From Oscillospiraceae bacterium (GTDB lineage Bacteria; Bacillota; Clostridia; Oscillospirales; CAG-272): a stretch of 64,000 nucleotides of DNA. The stretch is taken from positions 62,001 to 126,000 of the forward strand of contig SVSJ01000001.1 of NCBI GenBank assembly GCA_015064355.1, given 5' to 3'. Positions within the stretch are counted from its first letter, which is position 1, and each line of letters opens with the position of its first letter. The position numbers and the translations under genes are program-made. Positions 1 through 6,931 of the stretch are shown here, one piece after another. Under the pieces are notes generated by a model that saw nothing but the letters and a program-made list of their open reading frames with translations, had not been told where the DNA came from and did no database searches.

Positions 1-1857
1 CAGAGGCTTTGTGTTCTTACAAGTAGGATAATTGGGACAAGCAGCAAACTTACCAAATCTGCCGTTCTTAACAATCATCTTACTGCCGCAGTTTTCGCAG
101 ATAATATCGGTTTCCTCGGCAGGGACCTCAATATCGCTCATAGAAACATTGCTCAAAGCCTTATCAAGCTCACCCTTGAAGTCATCGTAGAACTCATTTA
201 ACACCTTAAGCATTGAATTATCGCCGCTCTCGATATTGTCGAGCTGGTCTTCCATAGACGCTGTAAACTTATAGTCTACGATATCCGGGAAGTTTTCGCA
301 CATAAGCTTGGTGATTACTTCGCCAAGTGAAGTGGGCACAAGAGCCTTACCATCACGCTTTACGTAACCTCTTGTTGTGATGATAGTAATTATAGTTGTG
401 TAAGTGCTGGGACGACCGATTCCCTTTTCTTCGAGGAATTTAACGAGGGATGCTTCGGTATATCTCGGCGGAGGTGTTGTGAAGTGTTGGTTGGGTACTA
501 TGCTTTCAGCAGTAAGTGCATCACCGACATTAACCTCTGGAAGTCTTGTATTACTCTCGTCAGACGCTTTCGCATCATCGGTGGATTCTTCATAAAGAGC
601 CATATATCCCGGGAACTTTACTGTATATCCGCTGGTTCTGAAGATGTAACCTGCGCATTCAAGGTCTATCTGTGTGGTAGAAAGTTCTGCCGACTCCATC
701 TGGCTTGCAATGAAGCGGTCCCATATAAGCTTATAAAGCTTGAACTGGTCGGGTGTGAGATGCTTCTTAATAGCTGTGGGCTCGATCATCTCGGTAGAAG
801 GTCTGATAGCTTCGTGAGCGTCCTGTGCGTTTGCCTTGGACTTATATACTCTGGGTGTTGAAGGATAATACTTCTCGCCAATTTTATCGAGGATATAATT
901 CTTAGCAGCAAGCTGAGCTTCTTCGGAGATTCTGAGAGAGTCGGTACGCATATAAGTGATAAGACCCTGTACGCCACCGTGCTCTGCGCCAATGTTAACA
1001 CCTTCATAAAGCTCCTGAGCAACTCTCATAGTACGCTGAGACTGGAAATTGAGCTTTCTGGATGCTTCCTGCTGGAGGGTTGATGTGGTGAAAGGCGGTG
1101 CGGGATTTTTCGTCTTCTTGCCGGTCTTAATGTCGGAGACAGTGAATGTATTGCCTGCTACAGCATTATATATCTTCATAGCGTCAGCTTCGCACTCGAT
1201 CTCAACTTTATTGGGATCTCCGACAACGCCATAGAACTTGCTTTCAAAGGATTTGTTATCTGCTGTGTCAACTACAACGTCGATAGTCCAATACTCCTTG
1301 GGAATGAACGCTCTGATCTCGTTTTCCCTTTCAACGATGATTCTTGTTGCAACAGACTGAACTCTACCTGCGGAAAGACCGCTCTTAACTGTTTTCCAGA
1401 GGAATGGGCTGAGCTTGTATCCAACGATTCTGTCAAGAATACGTCTTGCCTGCTGAGCGTTAACAACGTTCATATCAATTTCGCGAGGATGCTTGATTGA
1501 TTCTTTAACAACACTTTTTGTTACTGCGTTGAATGTTACTCTCTTAACCTTCTCCGGGGGAATATTCAATGCATTAACAAGATGCCATGCAATAGCTTCG
1601 CCTTCGCGGTCAGGGTCAGTTGCGAGAAAAACTTTGTCCGCTTTCTTAACTTCTTTCTTAAGATCTTTTATAAGATCGCCTTTTCCGCGTATATTTATAT
1701 AATGCGCTTCAAAGTCATTTTCAATATCGATACCGAGAGTAGATTTGGGCAGGTCACGAATATGACCCTTAGAAGCCACGACCTTATATGATGAGCCGAG
1801 ATAGCTCTTAACGGTATTTGCTTTCGGAGGTGACTCCATAATTACAAGATTTGCCAT
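1..1857 (-). CDS. topA: DNA topoisomerase I, C-terminus cut by window edge
   Basis: Type IA topoisomerase that relaxes negative supercoils by single-strand passage. The 619 visible codons begin MANLVIMESP, the TOPRIM start of the family, with DPDREGEAIAWH near residue 80 and the catalytic-tyrosine region YMRTDS near residue 300. The frame leaves the window at base 1 inside the first C-terminal zinc finger (CENCGSKMIV then CPNYPTCKN). The start ATG (1855-1857) follows an AAGGGA ribosome site. It lies 54 bp after dprA on the same strand, the usual Firmicute dprA-topA order. The remainder should encode further zinc ribbons. The identification is firm. Confidence 0.97.
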   Translation of the reverse strand, partial: MANLVIMESPPKANTVKSYLGSSYKVVASKGHIRDLPKSTLGIDIENDFEAHYINIRGKGDLIKDLKKEVKKADKVFLATDPDREGEAIAWHLVNALNIPPEKVKRVTFNAVTKSVVKESIKHPREIDMNVVNAQQARRILDRIVGYKLSPFLWKTVKSGLSAGRVQSVATRIIVERENEIRAFIPKEYWTIDVVVDTADNKSFESKFYGVVGDPNKVEIECEADAMKIYNAVAGNTFTVSDIKTGKKTKNPAPPFTTSTLQQEASRKLNFQSQRTMRVAQELYEGVNIGAEHGGVQGLITYMRTDSLRISEEAQLAAKNYILDKIGEKYYPSTPRVYKSKANAQDAHEAIRPSTEMIEPTAIKKHLTPDQFKLYKLIWDRFIASQMESAELSTTQIDLECAGYIFRTSGYTVKFPGYMALYEESTDDAKASDESNTRLPEVNVGDALTAESIVPNQHFTTPPPRYTEASLVKFLEEKGIGRPSTYTTIITIITTRGYVKRDGKALVPTSLGEVITKLMCENFPDIVDYKFTASMEDQLDNIESGDNSMLKVLNEFYDDFKGELDKALSNVSMSDIEVPAEETDIICENCGSKMIVKNGRFGKFAACPNYPTCKNTKPL

Positions 1858-1911
1858 TTGGAATGATTCCCTTCATGCTATGGTAAAATTTATATTTTGG
1901 CCGATGAAACC

Positions 1912-3387
1912 TTAATCGTTTGAACTTAACATTATATCATCTTCGCAAACGCGCATAAAGTATCCGCCTCCGCCAGACTCAACAGCACCTGCCATTTCGA
2001 GCATAGTAAGCGCACTCATAATATCGCTGATCGATGTGTTGGAATCAACGAGATTATCCGGGAGGACCGGTACGTTTGGTTTCATCTTATTATATACCTT
2101 GATTTCACTTTCATCAAGCATATCAAGCTCAATTTTTTTAGCTTGAATAACTTTTTCTTCAGATTTTACCGTTTCTTTCGGTAAATTCTGATGTTTTCTA
2201 TCAGTTTTTTTCTTCCGGTCTGCCTGCGCAGTCACTTTTTCTTCAATCTTCTGTTTCGGCGCAGACTTAGGATCGGAAGATACTTTTGCAGGCTTTCTCG
2301 CGGGAGAATTATCTGAAGCATAAGCAGCTTTAGCTACCCGATTATCCTTGATTCTGCCGCCGTATGTTCCCTTGCCTACATAGTTACCGGATAGTCTTGA
2401 GCCAATACGCATGCGTTCCATAGCAAACTGTGACATAGATTCAAAGTCAAGATGTCGCATTTTAGAACGCGCGTACTGGAGATTAATTGTCTTATTATAT
2501 ATAAATTCAAATTCTGCAAGGATATCCTCGGCGCATACGCAAGGAATGGCTCCGTCTTGGATAAGCGCGTTAGGACCTTCAGCGCCAGGATCGCCAACCT
2601 TACCGGGCACAGCAAACAACTTTTTACCCTGCATCTGCGCAAGATTAGCGGTAATGAGAGCACCGCTGTTGGCACCGGCTTCAACAACAACTGTTGCGTC
2701 GGATAAAGCGCTCATAATTCTGTTTCTGACGGGGAAATGACTGCCAATCGGAGGTGTTCCCGGAGGATACTCGGAAATAACAGCACCATTATTCATGAGC
2801 TTATAGTAAATATCAGTGTGTTCTTTAGGATAAATCACGTCAATGCCTGAGCCAAGGACGGTAATTGTTTTGCCCTTGGATTCCATAGCACCGAGAAGTG
2901 CCATGCTGTCTGCGCCAAGAGCCATACCGCTTACAACAACAGCACCGCCAAGTGCTAATCCGGCACCAAGCGAGTATGCGATCCTGCGCCCATAATCAGT
3001 CATAGTGCGTGTACCAACAACTGTGGTAAGCATATTGTTTTCGCAGTCAGGCATTTCACCGCGCACGTATAGTACAAGAGGAAAATCACGAATGATCTTC
3101 AACTGCTTGGGGTATTTGTCTGAGGCATAAGTTATGATAGTTGCTCCGCATTCTTCAGCACGGCGCACAATATCCTCTGCACGAGCAAGAGAACGGTTAG
3201 AAAGCTTTGATTTGATCTTGATAAGTTTCTCTTCAGAAAACTCATCATCAGGCTCAAGCTTGTCTACGGCACCGTCATATATCTTATCAGCTGCCTTGAA
3301 ACGATTAATAAGACTAGCCGCTATAGTGCTGCCCTGTCCAAGAGCTTCCGCCAGCCATATCCAATACAGTCTGCTATCCTCAGCCAT
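1912..3387 (-). CDS. dprA: DNA processing protein DprA/Smf
   Basis: DprA binds incoming single-stranded DNA and loads RecA during natural transformation. Of its 491 residues, the N-terminal part is a helical SAM/HhH-like region (WIWLAEALGQGS). The Rossmann DprA core includes VVGTRTMTDYGRR, SGMALGADSMAL, FPVRNRIMSAL and AGANSGALITANLAQ. A long Lys/Ala/Pro-rich, low-complexity linker follows (roughly residues 330-430), and then a winged-helix domain ending in GGGYFMR. Family members are often about 360-370 residues, so the linker is unusually long. The chosen start (3385-3387) has an AAGGAG site made of the last bases of trmH, implying translational coupling. An open frame extends 22 codons further upstream but lacks such a site. 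Confidence 0.93.
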   Translation of the reverse strand: MAEDSRLYWIWLAEALGQGSTIAASLINRFKAADKIYDGAVDKLEPDDEFSEEKLIKIKSKLSNRSLARAEDIVRRAEECGATIITYASDKYPKQLKIIRDFPLVLYVRGEMPDCENNMLTTVVGTRTMTDYGRRIAYSLGAGLALGGAVVVSGMALGADSMALLGAMESKGKTITVLGSGIDVIYPKEHTDIYYKLMNNGAVISEYPPGTPPIGSHFPVRNRIMSALSDATVVVEAGANSGALITANLAQMQGKKLFAVPGKVGDPGAEGPNALIQDGAIPCVCAEDILAEFEFIYNKTINLQYARSKMRHLDFESMSQFAMERMRIGSRLSGNYVGKGTYGGRIKDNRVAKAAYASDNSPARKPAKVSSDPKSAPKQKIEEKVTAQADRKKKTDRKHQNLPKETVKSEEKVIQAKKIELDMLDESEIKVYNKMKPNVPVLPDNLVDSNTSISDIMSALTMLEMAGAVESGGGGYFMRVCEDDIMLSSND

Positions 3388-3397
3388 AATATACTCC

Positions 3398-4237
3398 TTA
3401 AATGTTAATTCTGTGGTACTCCCAAAGAATACAGGTAGCCGCTTGCGCAGCATTAAGACTTTCGGTATTTCCAGCCATGGGTATCATCAATGAGTAATCA
3501 CACTCATTCAAAATTTCAGTTGAAATACCATGGCCTTCATTTCCGATTACGGGACAATCGCGGGGGTCTATGTCGTATTTGCCCAGAACCAAAGTGTGTT
3601 CGCCAAGTGAAGCTCCGAGCACTCGTCTGCCGCAGGATTTCATAGCGCGAACTATGTCTGCACCATCTGTTGTTACATAAATTGGAATTCGGAACAAGGA
3701 ACCCATTGCCGCGCGGATGGTTTTATTGTTATAGATATCAGCACAATTGTGTAAGATCACGCCGGTTACACCAAGTGCTTCGGCAGATCTGATTATAGTG
3801 CCGAGATTGCCGGGGTCTCTTATACCGTCAAGCATAATGAGACGTTTATTCTCCTGCCACGCGGAAAAATCACCGTCAGTTTGTGCCTGGCTCAGATATT
3901 TAGTTACAGCAATAACCCCTTGAGGAGCTTTCTCGGTGGAAATCTTCTCAAAAGCATGATCTGCAAGCACAATAATATCTACCCCTTTACTATGGGCAGT
4001 ATCAATAATCTGATTCGCCACATAACCGCTGTTCAAGGTTAATTCTGCAACGATAAGCTTATCAACATCCGCGTATGCCAGAGCTTCGCCTGCAAGCTTT
4101 ATTCCTTCAGCAAGAAACAGTTTGTTTTCATCACGGTTTTTCTTGTCATTAAGCTTTCCCCAAAGTACAACTCGTACATTGGAACGGGAGGAAATATACT
4201 CGGCGTTATACTTATTTACATAATAATCAACGTTCAT
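3398..4237 (-). CDS. TrmH/SpoU-family RNA 2'-O-methyltransferase
   Basis: SPOUT-fold S-adenosylmethionine-dependent methyltransferase, 279 residues, acting on tRNA or 23S rRNA ribose. An N-terminal substrate-binding domain (KNRDENKLFLAEGIKL) precedes the catalytic knot with its three family motifs: LDGIRDPGNLGTIIRSAEA, VIGNEGHGIS and IPMAGNTESLNAAQAA. These place it in the RlmB/TsnR-like group, but the target nucleotide cannot be read from sequence. It sits between rplT and dprA. The start codon has no recognisable Shine-Dalgarno site and directly follows the U-tract of a terminator-like hairpin. Ten bases separate its stop from dprA. Confidence 0.88.
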   Translation of the reverse strand: MNVDYYVNKYNAEYISSRSNVRVVLWGKLNDKKNRDENKLFLAEGIKLAGEALAYADVDKLIVAELTLNSGYVANQIIDTAHSKGVDIIVLADHAFEKISTEKAPQGVIAVTKYLSQAQTDGDFSAWQENKRLIMLDGIRDPGNLGTIIRSAEALGVTGVILHNCADIYNNKTIRAAMGSLFRIPIYVTTDGADIVRAMKSCGRRVLGASLGEHTLVLGKYDIDPRDCPVIGNEGHGISTEILNECDYSLMIPMAGNTESLNAAQAATCILWEYHRINI

Positions 4238-4242
4238 AAAAA

Positions 4243-4281
4243 ATACAAATAGAGGATGTCACTATTGCCGCAACACCCTCT
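4243..4281 (-). terminator. Terminator or attenuator between rplT and trmH
   Basis: On the minus strand a 9-bp stem (AGAGGGTGT pairing with ACATCCTCT, one G-U) encloses a 13-nt loop and is followed by a U-rich run that reaches the trmH start codon. It should end part of the infC-rpmI-rplT transcripts, leaving read-through for trmH-dprA-topA. Confidence 0.6.
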
Positions 4282-4293
4282 TATATGTTTCAA

Positions 4294-4647
4294 TTAAAGA
4301 GCTGCCTTTGCAGTTTCAGCGAGAGCAGCGAATGCTTCCTTGTCGGATACTGCGATTTCAGCGAGCATCTTACGGTTGAGGTCTACACCGGCAAGCTTCA
4401 GACCATGCATAAATGTGGAATAGTTCATGCCGTTTACCTTTGCCTGAGCGGAGATACGAGTGATCCACAGAGCGCGGAAATCTCTCTTCTTCTGCTTACG
4501 TCCGATATATGCGTAGTTACCGCTCTTCATTACGGCCTGCTTAGCCATCTTGAAGTGCTTGCTCTTAGAACCCCAATAACCCTTAGCAGCCTTAAGTACT
4601 TTATTTCTTCTCTTGCGCGTCATCATTGCGCCTTTTACTCTAGCCAT
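4294..4647 (-). CDS. rplT: 50S ribosomal protein L20
   Basis: L20 binds 23S rRNA early in large-subunit assembly and in Firmicutes also represses its own operon by binding the mRNA leader. The 117-residue product begins [22 protein letters not shown] and contains [20 protein letters not shown] and [11 protein letters not shown], all diagnostic, and has the normal length. The start has an AAAGGA site. It lies 39 bp after rpmI and is followed by a hairpin with a U-rich tail. Operon control probably acts through the structured leader in front of infC. Confidence 0.98.
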   Translation of the reverse strand: MARVKGAMMTRKRRNKVLKAAKGYWGSKSKHFKMAKQAVMKSGNYAYIGRKQKKRDFRALWITRISAQAKVNGMNYSTFMHGLKLAGVDLNRKMLAEIAVSDKEAFAALAETAKAAL

Positions 4648-4686
4648 TTTATACTATCCTTTCTCTACTTTACTTATTCTCTTAAA

Positions 4687-4884
4687 TCAGTCTTTGTTGA
4701 TCAGTCTCTTGACATTAGCTGTCATTGCAGGACTGAGAATCTGGCTGCTTCTGAGGTGTCTCTTTCTCTTTGCTGTCTTCTGACCGAGATTATGTCTGTG
4801 ATCAGAGTGGAAAACTTTTACTTTGCCTGTGCCTGTAACGGCAAATCTCTTGGCTGAAGCCTTATGTGTCTTGATCTTACCCAT
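4687..4884 (-). CDS. rpmI: 50S ribosomal protein L35
   Basis: Small basic large-subunit protein of 65 residues, beginning [20 protein letters not shown] and containing the family hallmark [15 protein letters not shown]. Length and composition are normal for L35. The start codon at 4882-4884 follows an AAAGGAT ribosome site. It is the middle gene of infC-rpmI-rplT, an arrangement conserved across most bacteria, 83 bp after infC and 39 bp before rplT. No separate promoter is visible in the infC-rpmI gap, so co-transcription is expected. Confidence 0.98.
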   Translation of the reverse strand: MGKIKTHKASAKRFAVTGTGKVKVFHSDHRHNLGQKTAKRKRHLRSSQILSPAMTANVKRLINKD

Positions 4885-4967
4885 TTTTGTAATCCTTTCG
4901 GTTTATATTATTCGTTTTGTCGTAAAACTCTGCGGTTCTTTGTGTCGGTTAACACTAATCGCGCGAA

Positions 4968-5492
4968 TTACTTAGCTGAATTCTTCACAGGAACAACAAA
5001 CATTGTAAGTTGTCTTCCTTCGAGTGTAGGCTTCTTGTCGACAGTACCGTATTCGGATACGTAATCAACAAACTTTTCCAACACTTCTCTGCCAAGTTCC
5101 TGGTGAGCGATCTCACGGCCCTTGAAGCGGAGACACACTCTAACTTTGTTGCCGCTCTGTAAGAATTTGATTGCTTTGTTTGCTTTTGTCTCGAAGTCGT
5201 GAGTGTCGATTCTGCAAGAAAGCTGTACTTCTTTAACTTCGATAACCTGCTGTTTTTTCTTTGCTTCCTTCTCTCTCTTGTCAACTTCATAACGGTACTT
5301 GCCGTAATCCATTGAGCGGCATACGGGAGGGTTTGCTGTAGGAGCGATGAGCACGAGGTCATATCCGTGTTCGTAAGCGTAGGTCTTCGCATCATTCAGA
5401 CTCATAATTCCGAGCTGGTTGTTGTTTTCGTCCAGCATACGCACTTCTTTGACTTTGATGTCATCATTAATTAAAAGTTCTTTCGCGCTAAT
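4968..5492 (-). CDS. infC: Translation initiation factor IF-3 (AUU start)
   Basis: IF-3 keeps 30S subunits free and proofreads initiator tRNA and start codons. The 174-residue product starts ISAKELLINDDIKVKEVRML, the conserved IF-3 N-terminus. It continues through the N-domain (YGKYRYEVDKREKEAKKKQQ) to the C-domain (KVRVCLRFKGREIAHQELG). No ATG, GTG or TTG lies at the conserved N-terminus. An ATT codon (5490-5492) sits eight bases after a strong GGAGGT site, so the protein almost certainly starts with AUU, as in Escherichia coli infC. The frame is open upstream to an ATG at 5633, but that extension lies in the structured leader and does not resemble IF-3. Confidence 0.95.
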   Translation of the reverse strand: MSAKELLINDDIKVKEVRMLDENNNQLGIMSLNDAKTYAYEHGYDLVLIAPTANPPVCRSMDYGKYRYEVDKREKEAKKKQQVIEVKEVQLSCRIDTHDFETKANKAIKFLQSGNKVRVCLRFKGREIAHQELGREVLEKFVDYVSEYGTVDKKPTLEGRQLTMFVVPVKNSAK

Positions 5493-5638
5493 AGTTAAGC
5501 ACCTCCAAATTGAATAAAACAAAAAATCGCACAAAGAACATTCTTCTCCGCACGACAAAATACACCTTAAATTGCTATTGACCTTAACGTGCCATATTGC
5601 AGTAAGGTGAGAACGGAGAGTGTTCTGCTTCATTGTTC
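5493..5638 (-). promoter_or_regulatory. Structured mRNA leader of infC operon (L20-leader-like)
   Basis: The roughly 145-nt leader can form a long-range stem between 5614-5625 and 5536-5550 (GAACA and CTCTCCG pairing with CGGAGA and TGTTC). A nested CACCTTA can pair with either of two downstream TAAGGT copies, giving mutually exclusive folds. A U-rich tract follows before the GGAGGT site. Firmicute infC-rpmI-rplT leaders are known L20-binding autoregulators, and position plus structure fit that class. I could not run a covariance model. Confidence 0.6.
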
Positions 5639-5644
5639 CTTGAT

Positions 5645-5673
5645 ATTATACTACTGTTATTTTACTTTGTCAA
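5645..5673 (-). promoter_or_regulatory. Sigma-A promoter of infC operon
   Basis: Minus-strand TTGACA (5668-5673), a 17-bp spacer and TATAAT (5645-5650): a perfect consensus promoter. Transcription should begin near 5638. Confidence 0.92.
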
Positions 5674-5774
5674 GTACTTTTTTACAAATATTTTCATTAT
5701 TTTTTGTATTATATGACGATATGGATTTTTATCTCACAAATAATATCGCTTAAGCTCGTTAATAATATTTAGCG

Positions 5775-5846
5775 GAACGAGCGTGCGTTCTATAATATAG
5801 ATTGATAACGCTATCACGGAGTATTCCACACGCAGGAATTCTCCGT
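5775..5846. repeat. Three tandem inverted repeats between sigK and infC
   Basis: Three hairpin-forming palindromes lie in a row: GAACG/CGTTC (5775-5790), GATA/TATC (5804-5815) and a 12-bp stem with one mismatch starting ACGGAG (5816-5846). The last directly follows sigK and may protect or end its mRNA, but there is no U-tract on either strand. Confidence 0.5.
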
Positions 5847-5851
5847 ACATA

Positions 5852-6532
5852 TCAAAGCGCGTTTCTTATTTTATCAAGAGCACTCTTCTCTATCCTGCTT
5901 ACGTATGACCTTGAGATACCAAGTATTTTCGCAACCTCCCGTTGGGTTTTAGGATTGTTTCCGCTGATTCCATATCTTAATGTTATAATTTGCCGCTCCC
6001 TCTCGTCAAGCTCTTTCATAATGAATTTTGCAGCTTTTGACAATTTTATCTTCGCGTCCAAATCGTCTGCAATCGTATCGTCAATCTTTATTATGTCCTC
6101 GTAAGTCAAGGCGTTACCGTCACGGTCGGTGTCGATTGTATCGTTTATTGATATTTCCTGTGAGAGCTTCCTTTGAGAGCGGAAATACATAAGTATCTCG
6201 TTTTGTATACATTTGGCGGCATATGTAGCAAATCTCGCTCCGTTGTCGATATCGTATGAGTCTACAGATTTGATCAAACCGATCGTGCCGATTGATATAA
6301 GATCTTCTTCAGAGGGATTTGACGCATAATACTTCCTGACAATATGAGCCACAAGCCTCAGATTGTGCTCAATCAGCCTTTCCCTTGCATTAGTATCCCA
6401 AGAATCTTTTAGCTTCCTGAATAGTTTATCCTCTTCATCGCGGCTCAGGGGTGGCGGAAAATTGTTTCCACCGTTAGACGACAGGACTGATATTGCAAAC
6501 CCTGCAATCGCTGTTAACAGTAACTCAAGCAT
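5852..6532 (-). CDS. sigK: Late sporulation sigma factor SigK
   Basis: Mother-cell sigma factor for late spore coat and lysis genes. The 226-residue product begins with a hydrophobic pro-sequence (MLELLLTAIAGFAISVLSS) of the kind removed by SpoIVFB. Region 2 follows (FPPPLS, NLRLVAHIVRKYY, EEDLISIGTIGLIKSVDSY, FATYAAKCIQNEILMYFR), then region 4 with a helix-turn-helix (TQREVAKILGISRSYVSRIEKSALDKI). The start at 6530-6532 has a GGAG site; an upstream in-frame TTG is less likely. The gene is intact, with no skin-type element. A SigE-like -10 (CATATATT, 6553-6560) lies just upstream, but no convincing -35 is seen. Confidence 0.93.
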   Translation of the reverse strand: MLELLLTAIAGFAISVLSSNGGNNFPPPLSRDEEDKLFRKLKDSWDTNARERLIEHNLRLVAHIVRKYYASNPSEEDLISIGTIGLIKSVDSYDIDNGARFATYAAKCIQNEILMYFRSQRKLSQEISINDTIDTDRDGNALTYEDIIKIDDTIADDLDAKIKLSKAAKFIMKELDERERQIITLRYGISGNNPKTQREVAKILGISRSYVSRIEKSALDKIRNAL

Positions 6533-6607
6533 AATGATCTCCAAACCGGTAAAATATATGATTAATTCTATTCGCAGATCCGGCAGGATATTAACAACAT
6601 TTTCCTG

Positions 6608-6636
6608 GTCTAAACTAATTCATGGCGGGAACACTA
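6608..6636 (+). promoter_or_regulatory. Candidate forespore (SigF/SigG-type) promoter of DUF378 gene
   Basis: GTCTA (6608-6612), 14 bp, then GGGAACACTA (6627-6636), which fits the SigF -10 pattern GGnnAnAnTR. A TATAAT overlaps at 6635-6640, but it has no sigma-A -35 at the right distance. Confidence 0.4.
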
Positions 6637-6667
6637 TAATCGAGATTACGAAAGGAGTAATATATTT

Positions 6668-6877
6668 ATGCTTGACAGACTTTCTCTTATACTTGTAATT
6701 ATCGGTGCGCTCAACTGGGGGTCTATCGGATTATTCAAGTTCGATTTGGTATCCTGGCTCTGCGGTGGTCAAGGTTCTGTAATCGCACGAATCATCTACA
6801 CAGTTGTTGCACTTGCCGGACTCTGGTGTATTTCCCTTATCTTCAGACCCCGTGTCAGTGAATACAGCGAAAGATAA
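6668..6877 (+). CDS. DUF378 (YuzA-like) small membrane protein
   Basis: A 69-residue protein with two predicted membrane helices (about residues 4-28 and 38-58) around a short loop. The signature LSLILVIIGALNWGSIGLF and the second helix ending in a FRPR tail match DUF378, a family of unknown function. The start follows an AAGGAG site. It is divergent from sigK across 135 bp and closed by a bidirectional terminator. A forespore-type promoter motif lies upstream, so a spore-membrane role is possible, but that is inference only. Confidence 0.8.
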   Translation: MLDRLSLILVIIGALNWGSIGLFKFDLVSWLCGGQGSVIARIIYTVVALAGLWCISLIFRPRVSEYSER

Positions 6878-6881
6878 ACAG

Positions 6882-6917
6882 AAAACTGCAGTACGCCAAA
6901 AGGTATACTGCAGTTTT
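6882..6917. terminator. Bidirectional terminator
   Basis: A perfect 12-bp stem (AAAACTGCAGTA pairing with TACTGCAGTTTT) around a 12-nt loop, with A and T tracts on both sides. It serves the plus-strand DUF378 gene and the minus-strand ABC operon. Confidence 0.88.
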
Positions 6918-6931
6918 ATTAATGTTATGCC

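Noticed and set aside
5493..5633. N-terminal extension of IF-3 from an upstream ATG
   Set aside because: It covers the structured leader, lacks IF-3 similarity and ignores the perfect GGAGGT before the ATT codon.
5852..6532. A skin-type interruption of sigK
   Set aside because: The gene is continuous from pro-sequence to region 4.
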